Assembly (NCBI RefSeq): GCF_900115095.1
Contig: NZ_FOVH01000002.1
Coordinates: 62,001-126,000, forward strand
Direction: 5' to 3'
Origin: Actinomadura madurae
GTDB lineage: Bacteria; Actinomycetota; Actinomycetes; Streptosporangiales; Streptosporangiaceae
Length of the DNA: 64,000 nt
The notes beneath the pieces were generated by a model, which was not told the DNA's origin, ran no database searches, and worked only from the letters and a program-made list of their open reading frames with translations. Positions within the stretch are counted from its first letter, which is position 1, and each line of letters opens with the position of its first letter. Shown here piece by piece: positions 8,938 through 16,290 of this stretch. The translations under genes and the position numbers were made by a program.

Positions 8938-9336
8938 TCACAGCTTGGGGGTGAAGGGACGGCGATGGGCGGGATCGTCCGGGTCGGCGAGGCCGCGCAG
9001 GGCCGTCTCGACGAGCTCGATGGCCTGGAGGAGAGCGACGAGGCGGGCGCCCTCCCGGCGGTAGGTGTCCAGGACGGACTCGATGCCGTGCGGCGGGACG
9101 GTGTCGCCGAGGTCGACGCGGGCCGTCCGGAAGCCCTCCCGGGCCGCCTCGACGGACGCGCTGACGTGGTGGCGGGCCATCCGGGCGAGGGCGATGGGGT
9201 AGCGGCGCAGGACGCCGTAGCGCCGGTACTCGGGCGGGACGAGCTCGAGCAGCCAGGCGAGGGCGGTGTCCTCGAAACGGTCGGTGCCCGGTGGGTGCAC
9301 CTGCGAGGGCCAGCCGGGCGGAACGTAGGTGCTCAC
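8938..9336 (-). CDS. Conserved hypothetical protein, 132 aa
   Basis: A soluble, helix-rich 132-aa protein beginning STYVPPGWPSQVHPPG. GTG 9336 is chosen because longer in-frame extensions read as compositionally poor Arg/Ser sequence antisense-like to the next gene. I recognise it as the kind of short protein widely conserved in actinomycetes, but know no function. It lies second to last in a leftward run (10321 to 6565) with about 50-70 nt between genes. It has no signal peptide, membrane segment or metal motif. Confidence 0.65.
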   Translation of the reverse strand: MSTYVPPGWPSQVHPPGTDRFEDTALAWLLELVPPEYRRYGVLRRYPIALARMARHHVSASVEAAREGFRTARVDLGDTVPPHGIESVLDTYRREGARLVALLQAIELVETALRGLADPDDPAHRRPFTPKL

Positions 9337-9388
9337 GAGGGCAGGATAACCCCGGTTCGAACTTATGTTCGATAGGGATCGTGAACTG

Positions 9389-9733
9389 TCACTCGGCCGG
9401 TGGGGTACGGCGGATGCGGATCGTGCCGGAGTCCAGGTCGTCGCGGGCCTTGCCGTCGCCGGCCTGCTCGTGGTCGTCCTGCCGCAGGATCTTCTGCCGC
9501 TCCTGCTCCTCCTGCTTGATCTTCTTGGAGCCTTCGAACGCGGACGCGAGATCCTCGAACATGCCGCCGCCGAAACCGGCACCGGTCTCGCCGGTGCCGC
9601 GGATGGCCCCCATCAGGGACGACCTGCCCGTCCCCTCGCGGGGCCACTCGACGGTCTCCGGCTCGGCCGCCTCGGGGCGGTTGCCCATCGGGCGGCCCTT
9701 GACGCGCTTGCGCCGGCGAAAGGGTGACTTCAC
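9389..9733 (-). CDS. Small basic conserved hypothetical protein, 114 aa
   Basis: 114 aa from GTG 9733, which has GGAG six nt upstream. The N-terminus is strongly basic (KSPFRRRKRVKGR), the middle glycine-rich, and the C-terminal half a charged segment (EGSKKIKQEEQERQK) likely helical. The last residues are polar. No catalytic motif is seen. Codon use is normal for the window, and it sits in the leftward run between the flavin-reductase-fold gene and the 132-aa gene. Possibly a nucleic-acid-binding or structural protein, purely from charge. Confidence 0.6.
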   Translation of the reverse strand: MKSPFRRRKRVKGRPMGNRPEAAEPETVEWPREGTGRSSLMGAIRGTGETGAGFGGGMFEDLASAFEGSKKIKQEEQERQKILRQDDHEQAGDGKARDDLDSGTIRIRRTPPAE

Positions 9734-9778
9734 ACAGACTCCAACGTGATGAGTCTCCAGATTGATCCCAGCGGGCGT

Positions 9779-10321
9779 TCAGGTGGCGAACGACCACCGG
9801 GTGGGAGAACCGGTGAAGTCTCCCTGGCGGAGCCCGAACACCGACTGCGGACGCACCGCGACGGTCGCGTTCACCTCGGGGTCCAGGAAATCCACACGAT
9901 AGCGCGTGGCGTACTTCGAGTTGACCAGGTCGATGAACCGCTGCAAGTCCCGCTGTTCGGTGAGGACGTGGGCGCGCCCCTCGATGACCACCGGGTTCTC
10001 GGCCTCCTCGGTGGTGACCACGACCTGCGGGTTCAGCCGCAGGTTCACCATCTTGCGGGACGGGACGGAGCTGCTGAACAGCAGCGCCTCTCCCGACCAG
10101 GCGCCCCACACGGGCATGGCGTGCGGGCGGCCGTCCGGCCGGACCGTGCACACCCAGAAGTTGCGGGCCGCCTGCAACCGTTCCACGGCCCAGGACCACG
10201 GCAGCAGGCCGCTTCCCTCGTCAGGTCCCTGGATGCCGTAGCCGGGCATGTACGGGCGTTCCGCTACAGGCTCGGCAGGCGTGATGGGCTCCGGTTCCGC
10301 GGCGGCTCCGGAAGCCGACAT
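9779..10321 (-). CDS. Pyridoxamine 5'-phosphate oxidase-family flavin/F420 split-barrel protein
   Basis: 180 aa from ATG 10321, preceded by a strong GGGAGGAA ribosome site; an upstream in-frame ATG at 10357 lacks one. The body has the split-barrel pattern: [22 protein letters not shown], then [11 protein letters not shown] and VVIEGRA (short motifs quoted only). Members bind FMN, F420 or haem and reduce or oxidise small molecules; PPOX-fold proteins in actinomycetes are often F420-dependent reductases rather than PNPOx. The ~35-residue acidic, proline-rich N-terminus is extra. It heads the leftward run that continues to the M48 gene. The exact substrate cannot be inferred. Confidence 0.8.
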   Translation of the reverse strand: MSASGAAAEPEPITPAEPVAERPYMPGYGIQGPDEGSGLLPWSWAVERLQAARNFWVCTVRPDGRPHAMPVWGAWSGEALLFSSSVPSRKMVNLRLNPQVVVTTEEAENPVVIEGRAHVLTEQRDLQRFIDLVNSKYATRYRVDFLDPEVNATVAVRPQSVFGLRQGDFTGSPTRWSFAT

Positions 10322-10421
10322 GGCGTTCCTCCCTCGGTCGTGCACTGTCCCGTCCATATCGTTACAGACGCCGGCGTCTCTTGGTGACGCTCGGTGGCTC
10401 GTTGGGAGCGGCTCGGCGCGG

Positions 10422-10427
10422 TAGCCT
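10422..10427 (+). promoter_or_regulatory. Leaderless-type -10 hexamer TAGCCT
   Basis: TAGCCT is followed by exactly 7 nt and GTG 10435, with no ribosome site between, as expected of a leaderless promoter for the Nif3 operon. Confidence 0.5.
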
Positions 10428-10434
10428 GCGGGAC

Positions 10435-11256
10435 GTGCGCCTATCCCATGTCATCACGGCTCTGGAGGAGCTCTACCCGCCCGCGTGGGCGGAGTCCTGG
10501 GACGCCGTCGGCCTCGTCTGCGGCGACCCGGACCAGGACGTGGACCGGGTGCTGTTCGCGGTCGACCCGGTGGCCGCGGTGATCGACGAGGCGCTGGAGT
10601 GGGGGGCCGGCCTCGTGGTGACGCACCATCCGCTGCTGCTGCGCGGGGTGCACTCGGTCGCCGCGACCACGCCGAAGGGACGGCTCGTCCACCGCATGAT
10701 CAGGAACGGGATCGCGCTGCACACCGCGCACACCAATGCCGACCGCGCCGACCCGGGCGTGTCGGACGCGCTGGCGCGGGCCGTCGGCCTCACCGGCGGG
10801 CTGCGTCCGATGGTCCCCGCCGACGACGATCCCCGGCGCGGCCTCGGCCGGATCGGGGAGCTGGACGAGCCGGTCACCCTGCGGGAGTTCACCCGCCGGG
10901 TCGCGGCCGGGCTGCCGGCGACCGCGTGGGGCGTCCGCGCGGCGGGCGATCCGGACCGTCCCGTCCGCACGGTCGCCGTGTGCGGCGGCGCGGGCGACTC
11001 CCTGCTCGGCACCGCGCGGGCCGCCGGTGTCGACGCCTACCTCACCGCCGACCTGCGGCACCATCCCGCGTCGGAGTTCGCCGAGGACGGCGGGCCGGCG
11101 CTGGTGGACGCCGCGCACTGGGCGACCGAGTGGCCGTGGCTCGCCGACGCCGAACGGCGCCTGGCCGGGTCCTCCCCCGAAGCGGGCAAGTTGGAGACAC
11201 GGGTGTCCACGCTCGTCACCGACGCGTGGCGCCTTCACGAAGAAGGAGCACAGTGA
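10435..11256 (+). CDS. Nif3-like dinuclear metal centre protein
   Basis: 273 aa, full-length for the short Nif3/YbgI family. The metal-binding landmarks are visible: VTHHPLLL near residue 61, HTAHTNAD near 97, and a C-terminal DAAHWATEW; these His/Asp/Glu residues hold two metal ions inside a hexameric toroid. The GTG start at 10435 is supported by the leaderless -10 and by the family N-terminus ([22 protein letters not shown]). The stop overlaps the zinc-ribbon gene's start as GTGA. Nif3, zinc-ribbon and RNase HI in this order match the mycobacterial Rv2230c-Rv2228c arrangement. Biochemical role remains unsettled in the family. Confidence 0.9.
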   Translation: MRLSHVITALEELYPPAWAESWDAVGLVCGDPDQDVDRVLFAVDPVAAVIDEALEWGAGLVVTHHPLLLRGVHSVAATTPKGRLVHRMIRNGIALHTAHTNADRADPGVSDALARAVGLTGGLRPMVPADDDPRRGLGRIGELDEPVTLREFTRRVAAGLPATAWGVRAAGDPDRPVRTVAVCGGAGDSLLGTARAAGVDAYLTADLRHHPASEFAEDGGPALVDAAHWATEWPWLADAERRLAGSSPEAGKLETRVSTLVTDAWRLHEEGAQ

Positions 11257-11996
11257 AAGCCGCACCGCAAGCCCAGCTTCGCCTGATCGACCTGCAGGAC
11301 CTCGACAGCTCGCTGGACCGGCTGGCGCACCGCCGCCGGACGCTGCCCGAGCTGGCGGAGATCGAGCGGCTGGAGGCACGCTTCACCGAGCTGCGCGACG
11401 CGATCGTGGCGGCCGAGACCGAGGTCGGCGACCTGCAGCGGGAGCAGAAGAAGGCCGAGCAGGACGTCGACCAGGTCCGCACCCGCGCCGACCGCGACCG
11501 GCAACGGCTCGACTCGGGGCAGGTGACCTCGGCGAAGGACCTCGGCAGCCTCCAGGCGGAGATCGAGTCGCTGCAGCGCCGCCAGTCCGACCTGGAGGAG
11601 GTCGTGCTGGAGATCATGGAGCGGGCCGAGGAGGCGGAGGGCAGGGTCGCCGCGCTGCGGGCCGAGCGGTCCGGGGCGCAGGAGGAGCTGGAGACCCTCA
11701 CCGGGCGGCGCGACGAGGCCCAGCGCGGGATCGACGAGGAGGCGGGGACGACCAGCACCGCGCGCACCGCGGTCGCCAAGGACGTCCCGGACGAGCTGCT
11801 CGCGCTCTACGAGAAGCTGCGCGGCCAGTTCGGCGGCGTCGGGGCCGCCAAGCTGTTCCGCGGCGCCTGCCAGGGCTGCCACCTGGCCCTGAACACCGTC
11901 GACCTCAACCGGATCCGCAGCGCCGCCGAGGACGAGGTCATCCGCTGCGAGGAGTGCCGCCGCATCCTCGTCCGCACGCCCGAGTCGGGCCTGTGA
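11253..11996 (+). CDS. Coiled-coil C4-type zinc-ribbon protein
   Basis: 247 aa, GTG start overlapping the Nif3 stop with AAGGAG upstream. Residues ~15-180 form a long charged coiled coil (heptads of L with E/R/Q). The C-terminus carries CQGCH and, about 30 residues later, CEECRR, a four-cysteine zinc ribbon. This family (COG1579) sits next to Nif3 in many bacteria and is thought to bind nucleic acid or act as a chaperone-like adaptor; the function is not established. Its own stop overlaps the next start as GTGA, so the three genes are translationally coupled. Confidence 0.9.
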   Translation: MKAAPQAQLRLIDLQDLDSSLDRLAHRRRTLPELAEIERLEARFTELRDAIVAAETEVGDLQREQKKAEQDVDQVRTRADRDRQRLDSGQVTSAKDLGSLQAEIESLQRRQSDLEEVVLEIMERAEEAEGRVAALRAERSGAQEELETLTGRRDEAQRGIDEEAGTTSTARTAVAKDVPDELLALYEKLRGQFGGVGAAKLFRGACQGCHLALNTVDLNRIRSAAEDEVIRCEECRRILVRTPESGL

Positions 11997-13093
11997 GCTC
12001 CCGCAAGCTGGTCGTCGAGGCGGACGGGGGGTCGCGCGGCAACCCCGGCCCGGCCGGGTACGGGGCGCTGGTCCGGGACGCGCTGACCGGCGAGGTGCTG
12101 GCCGAGGTCGCCGAGTCGATCGGGCACGCCACCAACAACGTCGCCGAGTACCGGGGCCTGATCGCGGGGCTGCGGGCCGCCGCCGGGATCGACCCGTCCG
12201 CCCGGGTCGAGGTCCGGATGGACAGCAAGCTCGTCGTGGAGCAGATGTCCGGCCGCTGGAAGATCAAGCATCCGGACATGGTGCCGCTGGCGCTGGAGGC
12301 CCGGGAGGTCGCCGCCGCGCTCGGCTCGGTGTCCTACGGCTGGATCCCGCGCAACCGGAACGCGCACGCCGACCGGCTCGCCAACGAGGCCATGGACGCC
12401 GCGGCCCGCGGCGAGCACTGGACCCGCAAGGTCGAGGAGACGCCCGGGGAGCCCGAGCCGCCGCCGCGTCCCGTCTCGGGCACGCCGATGACCACCCTGC
12501 TGCTGCGGCACGGCGAGACGCCGCTGTCGACCGAGAAGCGCTTCGCCGGGATCGGTGACATCCCGCTCACCGCCAACGGCGTCGCCCAGGCCCGCAGTGC
12601 CGCCCTCGCCCTCAAGGATCGCGGCCTGGACGCGATCGTCACCTCCCCTCTGGCCCGCTGCCGCGACACGGCCGCCGAGGTCGCCGCCGTCACCGGCCTG
12701 GACGTCCGCGTCGAGGACGGATTTCGGGAGACCGACTTCGGCGACTGGGAGGGCCTCACGTTCGCCGAGGCGGGCCGGGGATGGCCGGCCGAGCTGAAGG
12801 CGTGGCTGGCCGACCCGGAGGCCGCGCCGCCCGGCGGGGAGAGCTTCGCCCGGGTGTCGCGCCGCGTCCGCACGTCGCTGGACAAGCTGAAGGTCCGCTA
12901 CCGCGAGCAGACGGTGCTGGTCGTCTCCCACGTCACGCCCATCAAGCTCCTGGTGAAGGACGCCCTGGGCGCGCCCATGTCGGCCCTGTACCGGATGCAC
13001 CTGGACGTGGCGTCGCTCTCGTCCATCGACTGGTACGCCGACGGCCCCGCCACCCTGCGCACCTACAACGACACCCACCACCTTCCGGCCTGA
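11993..13093 (+). CDS. Bifunctional RNase HI / histidine phosphatase
   Basis: 366 aa. The N-terminal RNase HI domain has the carboxylates D (VEADGGSRGNPG), E (NNVAEYRG), D (RMDSKLVV) and a final D (NAHADRLAN), and cleaves RNA in RNA-DNA hybrids. A linker of about 30 residues leads to a phosphoglycerate-mutase-like domain with LLRHGET, the RETDFGDWEG acid and VVSHVTP, in which the first histidine is phosphorylated. This matches Rv2228c, whose C-terminal domain has acid or alpha-ribazole phosphatase activity. GTG 11993 overlaps the preceding stop. Last gene of the Nif3 operon; the protein is complete and nothing is missing. Confidence 0.93.
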   Translation: MSSRKLVVEADGGSRGNPGPAGYGALVRDALTGEVLAEVAESIGHATNNVAEYRGLIAGLRAAAGIDPSARVEVRMDSKLVVEQMSGRWKIKHPDMVPLALEAREVAAALGSVSYGWIPRNRNAHADRLANEAMDAAARGEHWTRKVEETPGEPEPPPRPVSGTPMTTLLLRHGETPLSTEKRFAGIGDIPLTANGVAQARSAALALKDRGLDAIVTSPLARCRDTAAEVAAVTGLDVRVEDGFRETDFGDWEGLTFAEAGRGWPAELKAWLADPEAAPPGGESFARVSRRVRTSLDKLKVRYREQTVLVVSHVTPIKLLVKDALGAPMSALYRMHLDVASLSSIDWYADGPATLRTYNDTHHLPA

Positions 13094-13165
13094 CCGCAAC
13101 CGGCCTTCCCACCTGGCCCCTGGCCGCCTACCCTCCGCACTAGGCATCGTGCGCGGGGAGGCGGC

Positions 13166-14509
13166 GTGACCACGAAGATCCTGCTGGACGAGTCGAGGCT
13201 TCCGGCCCGCTGGTACAACGTCGTCCCCGACCTGCCGGCGCCGCCGCCCCCGCCCCTGCACCCGGGGACGCGCGAGCCGGTCGGCTCAGACGATCTGGCG
13301 CCGCTGTTCCCGGCGGACCTCATCGCCCAGGAGGTCAGCGGCGACCGCTTCGTCGACATCCCCGAGGAGGTCCGCGAGGTCTACCGGCTCTGGCGCCCCA
13401 CGCCCCTGATCCGCGCCCACCGCCTCGAGCGGGCCCTCGGCACGCCCGCCCGGATCTACGTCAAGTACGAGGGCGTGTCGCCCGTCGGCTCCCACAAGCC
13501 GAACACGGCCGTTCCGCAGGCCTACTACAACGCGTGCCAGGGCGTCCGCCGCCTCACCACCGAGACCGGCGCCGGCCAGTGGGGCAGCGCCCTCGCCTTC
13601 GCCTGCGCGCAGTTCGCCCTGGACTGCGAGGTCTGGATGGTGCGCGCCTCCTACGACCAGAAGCCCTACCGCCGCTCGATGATGGAGCTGTTCGGGGCGC
13701 AGGTGCACGCGAGCCCGTCGCCGCTCACCTCGTCCGGCGCGAAGATCCTGGCGGACGACCCGGACTCGCCCGGCTCCCTCGGCATCGCGATCAGCGAGGC
13801 CGTCGAGTCCGCCGCCCCCGAGGACACCCGCTACGCCCTGGGCAGCGTCCTCAACCACGTCCTGATGCACCAGACCGTCATCGGCGAGGAGGCCCTCGAA
13901 CAGCTCGCCCTCGCCGGCGACACCCCCGACCTGATCGTCGGCTGCACGGGCGGCGGCTCCAACTTCGCCGGGCTGTTCTTCCCGTTCCTCCGCGAGAAAC
14001 TGCGGGGCCGCATGGACCCGGTCGTCCGCGCCGTGGAACCGGCCGCGTGCCCGTCCTTCACCCGCGGCCACTACGCCTACGACTTCGGTGACACCGCCGG
14101 GTTCACGCCGCTGCTCAAGATGCACACGCTGGGGCACGACTTCGTCCCCGACCCCATCCACGCGGGCGGCCTGCGCTACCACGGCATGGCCCCGCTGCTC
14201 TCCCACATGTACGACCTGGGCCTTTTCGAGGCGACGGCCAAACCGCAGCGCGAATGCTTCGAGGCCGGCGTCCTGTTCGCCCGGACGGAGGGCATCGTTC
14301 CTGCCCCGGAGCCCACCCACGCGCTGGCCGCCGCGGTGGAGGAGGCCCGCCGCTGCGCGGAGTCCGGCGAACCCAAGGTCATCCTCACCGCCCTCTGCGG
14401 CCACGGCCACCTCGACATGGCCGCCTACGACCGCTTCCTGTCCGGCCGAATGGAAGACCACGCCATCCCACAGTCCCGCCTGGACCAGGCCCTGACCACG
14501 CTCCCCTAG
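13166..14509 (+). CDS. trpB: TrpB2-type tryptophan synthase beta-like PLP enzyme
   Basis: 447 aa, the length of TrpB2 rather than the ~400-aa TrpB1. The PLP lysine lies in VGSHKPNTA, the phosphate-binding loop is [10 protein letters not shown], and the TrpB2-typical N-terminal extension and GAGQWGSA motif are present. The GTG at 13166 has GGGGAGG nine nt upstream. TrpB enzymes join indole and serine to make tryptophan; TrpB2 proteins often work without TrpA, and none is adjacent. It stands alone between the RNase H operon and rnpB. A hairpin (GGTGTGC/GCACACC) directly after the stop may end its transcript. Confidence 0.88.
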   Translation: MTTKILLDESRLPARWYNVVPDLPAPPPPPLHPGTREPVGSDDLAPLFPADLIAQEVSGDRFVDIPEEVREVYRLWRPTPLIRAHRLERALGTPARIYVKYEGVSPVGSHKPNTAVPQAYYNACQGVRRLTTETGAGQWGSALAFACAQFALDCEVWMVRASYDQKPYRRSMMELFGAQVHASPSPLTSSGAKILADDPDSPGSLGIAISEAVESAAPEDTRYALGSVLNHVLMHQTVIGEEALEQLALAGDTPDLIVGCTGGGSNFAGLFFPFLREKLRGRMDPVVRAVEPAACPSFTRGHYAYDFGDTAGFTPLLKMHTLGHDFVPDPIHAGGLRYHGMAPLLSHMYDLGLFEATAKPQRECFEAGVLFARTEGIVPAPEPTHALAAAVEEARRCAESGEPKVILTALCGHGHLDMAAYDRFLSGRMEDHAIPQSRLDQALTTLP

Positions 14510-14544
14510 AGGTGTGCGAGCCGACTTGCACACCGTTGAAGAGC

Positions 14545-14567
14545 GGTGCGTGAGTGCCTCACGCACC
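14545..14567. promoter_or_regulatory. Perfect 10-bp inverted repeat before rnpB
   Basis: GGTGCGTGAG and CTCACGCACC flank a TGC loop. It ends 3 nt before the TAACCT -10 of rnpB, so it lies across the -35 region. It could terminate trpB transcription or be a protein-binding site at the rnpB promoter. Confidence 0.5.
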
Positions 14568-14570
14568 CGC

Positions 14571-14576
14571 TAACCT
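14571..14576 (+). promoter_or_regulatory. -10 hexamer of rnpB
   Basis: TAACCT lies about 7-8 nt upstream of the expected 5' end of RNase P RNA, as inferred from the P1 helix. No good -35 match is present. Confidence 0.5.
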
Positions 14577-14582
14577 TGACGT

Positions 14583-14995
14583 ACGGCGGACGAGCCGGCC
14601 GGACGGCCGCGTCGGGGAGCGATCCCCGTCGAGGAAAGTCCGGGCTCCACAGGGCAGGGTGGTCGGTAACGCCGACCCGGGGTGACCCGCGGGACAGTGC
14701 CACAGAAAGCAGACCGCCACCGGTCCGCCGGTGGTAAGGGTGAAACGGTGAGGTAAGAGCTCACCAGCGCCCACGGTGACGTGGGCGGCTCGGTAAACCC
14801 CACCCGGAGCAAGGTCAAGAAGGGGCCCCGCAAGAGGCCCCGCGCAGGTGCCTGAGGGCGGCCCGCCCGAGCCTGCGGGTAGACCGCTGGAGGCCGCCGG
14901 CAACGGCGGTCCGAGATGGATGGCCGTCACCCGCCGCCCCGCAAGGGCCGGCGGGCACAGAACCCGGCTTACAGGCCGGCTCGTCCGCCCCACCC
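14583..14995 (+). ncRNA. rnpB: RNase P RNA
   Basis: About 410 nt with hallmark conserved segments: GAGGAAAGTCCGGGCTCCA and CAGGGCAGGGTGGTCGGTAA near the 5' end, CACAGAAAGCAGACCGCC after them, GGTAAGGGTGAAACGGTG, and a 3' AACCCGGCTTACAGG. The P1 helix pairs GGCGGACGAGCCGGCC near 14584 with GGCCGGCTCGTCCGCC ending near 14989, which sets the ends. It is the catalytic RNA that trims tRNA 5' leaders with the RnpA protein and looks like a standard high-GC actinobacterial type A molecule. Ends are accurate to a few bases. Confidence 0.95.
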
Positions 14996-15565
14996 ACCCC
15001 ATCAGGGCCACGAAACCGGGCCCAAGAGGCCAACGGCCGTCGTGACGGACTTGCGCCCCAGACCACCGCGACACTTCGGAAACAGGCACGCCTAAACGGG
15101 CGGCAGCGCAGCAGCCGGTGGCCGGGTGGCAGCAGGCGGCGTCGATGGGGAGATGTTGAAAAAATGGCTGCCGGTGCGCGGACTCATGCGCATGAACCCA
15201 TTCCGGATGACATCGCCCGTATTGCCGTAGATGGGTCCGACCGTGGGAAGCATGAGGACCTGAGAACCGGGCCGCACGCGCAGCTGATTCGACGCATGGC
15301 TCGCCGCCTTTCAACGGCGGTCAGCAGTGGGCTAAGGCCCTAAGCCGGTCGGTCGACGCGAAATCCAAAGGAGTCCGGACCGTTTGACGAGCGGCAACAC
15401 GCCACCACATGCCGACTGATACGGGTAGGTGGCAGCGGCGATCCGTCCGCCGGTCCCGGCTATGAGGCCCCGCCCCCACGCAAGTGCGGAATCGTCCAGT
15501 TCTATTCGAGTTGGAGGCTGGTGCTACTGACCCCGACGTACCGTGGCACACCTGAGTGCAGTCGG
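14996..15565. other. Lower-GC intergenic stretch with no confident gene
   Basis: About 570 bp after rnpB with visibly lower GC and no strong codon bias. Short open frames exist on both strands: a 59-codon frame on the plus strand (15164-15343) and weaker minus-strand ones, none convincing. I see no tRNA, no insertion-sequence ends and no clear terminator. It reads as decayed or acquired sequence. Confidence 0.5.
15164..15343 (+). CDS. Possible 59-aa protein (doubtful)
   Basis: ATG 15164 has GGGGAG about 11 nt upstream and opens a 59-codon frame ending TAA. The product is charged and soluble-looking (HEPIPDDIARIAVDG, later LIRRMARRLS). There is no strong third-position GC bias, and a minus-strand frame covers part of the same bases. 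I do not recognise it. It may be a remnant of a longer gene. Confidence 0.2.
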   Translation: MAAGARTHAHEPIPDDIARIAVDGSDRGKHEDLRTGPHAQLIRRMARRLSTAVSSGLRP

Positions 15566-15814
15566 TCAGTCCCAATACCCATCACAAGAGATGTGCCATT
15601 CTCCGGAGGCTAGGTCGATGGGCTCGTCAACCCACGGCTGCAGGATAGGCGCGATCTCTTCCGTCACTACCCACCCCATCATGATGTTGCCGTCGTCGCT
15701 CATCATGACGTGCGGCCGCAACGGCTCGTCGACGGCTCGCGGAAGTACCCAGGTACGCTCCAAATTCCCGTCCGAGCCGAACTTCTGAATGATGTTCTGG
15801 TGGTGGTAGGGCAC
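15566..15814 (-). CDS. Orphan 82-aa hypothetical protein
   Basis: 82 aa from GTG 15814. The TAGGGT hexamer six nt before the GTG fits a leaderless mRNA. The product is acidic and unlike its neighbours in composition: many Ile, Met, His and Trp, few Ala and Arg (PYHHQNIIQKFGSDGN at the start, HISCDGYWD at the end). Codon use has lower third-position GC than the rest of the window, pointing to recent transfer. Size, acidity and isolation recall immunity or antitoxin proteins, but no toxin lies beside it and I recognise no family. Confidence 0.5.
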   Translation of the reverse strand: MPYHHQNIIQKFGSDGNLERTWVLPRAVDEPLRPHVMMSDDGNIMMGWVVTEEIAPILQPWVDEPIDLASGEWHISCDGYWD

Positions 15815-15820
15815 GGCCGT

Positions 15821-15826
15821 ACCCTA
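15821..15826 (-). promoter_or_regulatory. Leaderless-type -10 hexamer TAGGGT
   Basis: On the minus strand TAGGGT-N6-GTG precedes the 82-aa gene; there is no ribosome site. Confidence 0.4.
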
Positions 15827-16041
15827 GTCGCTCGGTCGTTGGCGAGGCCGTTTGCCGGAGGGCGCATCATGGGCACATGACCGCCCTCCGGCGGTGGGGG
15901 TTGCGCCGTGTGACTCGGGAGAAACGGGTCATACGACACAGAGGGCCGGAAACAAGGCGCTTACCGTCCTGGTAAGAGCTGATCACCCTGATCGGTGGCG
16001 GCGGCGGGGCCGGGTGCTGGGTCCCGTCGAGAGGAGCGCTG

Positions 16042-16245
16042 ATGTTCGTCATCGTGTTCATGGCCCTCGTCCTCGCCGGGATGATGGGGGGCCTGGTGTA
16101 CCTGTGGGACTTCTCGCGCGCCAGCCGGCGCGACGCGCTGTTCCTTCCGGCGTCCGACCGGCGCGCGCGGCGGGCGCGCCGGGTGACGGGAATGTACATA
16201 CGCGACTACGCGCGCCGCGACGACGAGCTCGTCGGACGCTGGTGA
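16042..16245 (+). CDS. Small single-pass membrane protein, 67 aa
   Basis: ATG 16042 has AGAGGAGC seven nt upstream. Residues 1-22 (FVIVFMALVLAGMMGGLVYLW) form one membrane segment, followed by a very basic cytosolic tail (ASRRDALFLPASDRRARRARR) ending in VGRW. By the positive-inside rule the tail faces the cytoplasm. No family recognised. It is convergent with the SulP gene across a strong bidirectional hairpin. Confidence 0.65.
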   Translation: MFVIVFMALVLAGMMGGLVYLWDFSRASRRDALFLPASDRRARRARRVTGMYIRDYARRDDELVGRW

Positions 16246-16257
16246 GCGCGGTCGAAG

Positions 16258-16287
16258 GCGGGCCGCCCGCGGCGGGGGGCGGCCCGC
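16258..16287. terminator. Bidirectional terminator hairpin
   Basis: GCGGGCCGCCC and GGGCGGCCCGC form an 11-bp stem between the convergent 67-aa and SulP genes. There is no U-tract, as is usual in high-GC actinomycetes. Confidence 0.7.
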
Positions 16288-16290
16288 GCC

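Noticed and set aside
14559..15314. 251-codon minus-strand open frame
   Set aside because: It is antisense to RNase P RNA over most of its length; the product is low-complexity Gly/Arg/Pro and has no supported start.
15321..15575. 84-codon minus-strand frame
   Set aside because: Start overlaps the end of the 82-aa gene without ribosome site; product Arg/Thr-rich and codon bias weak.
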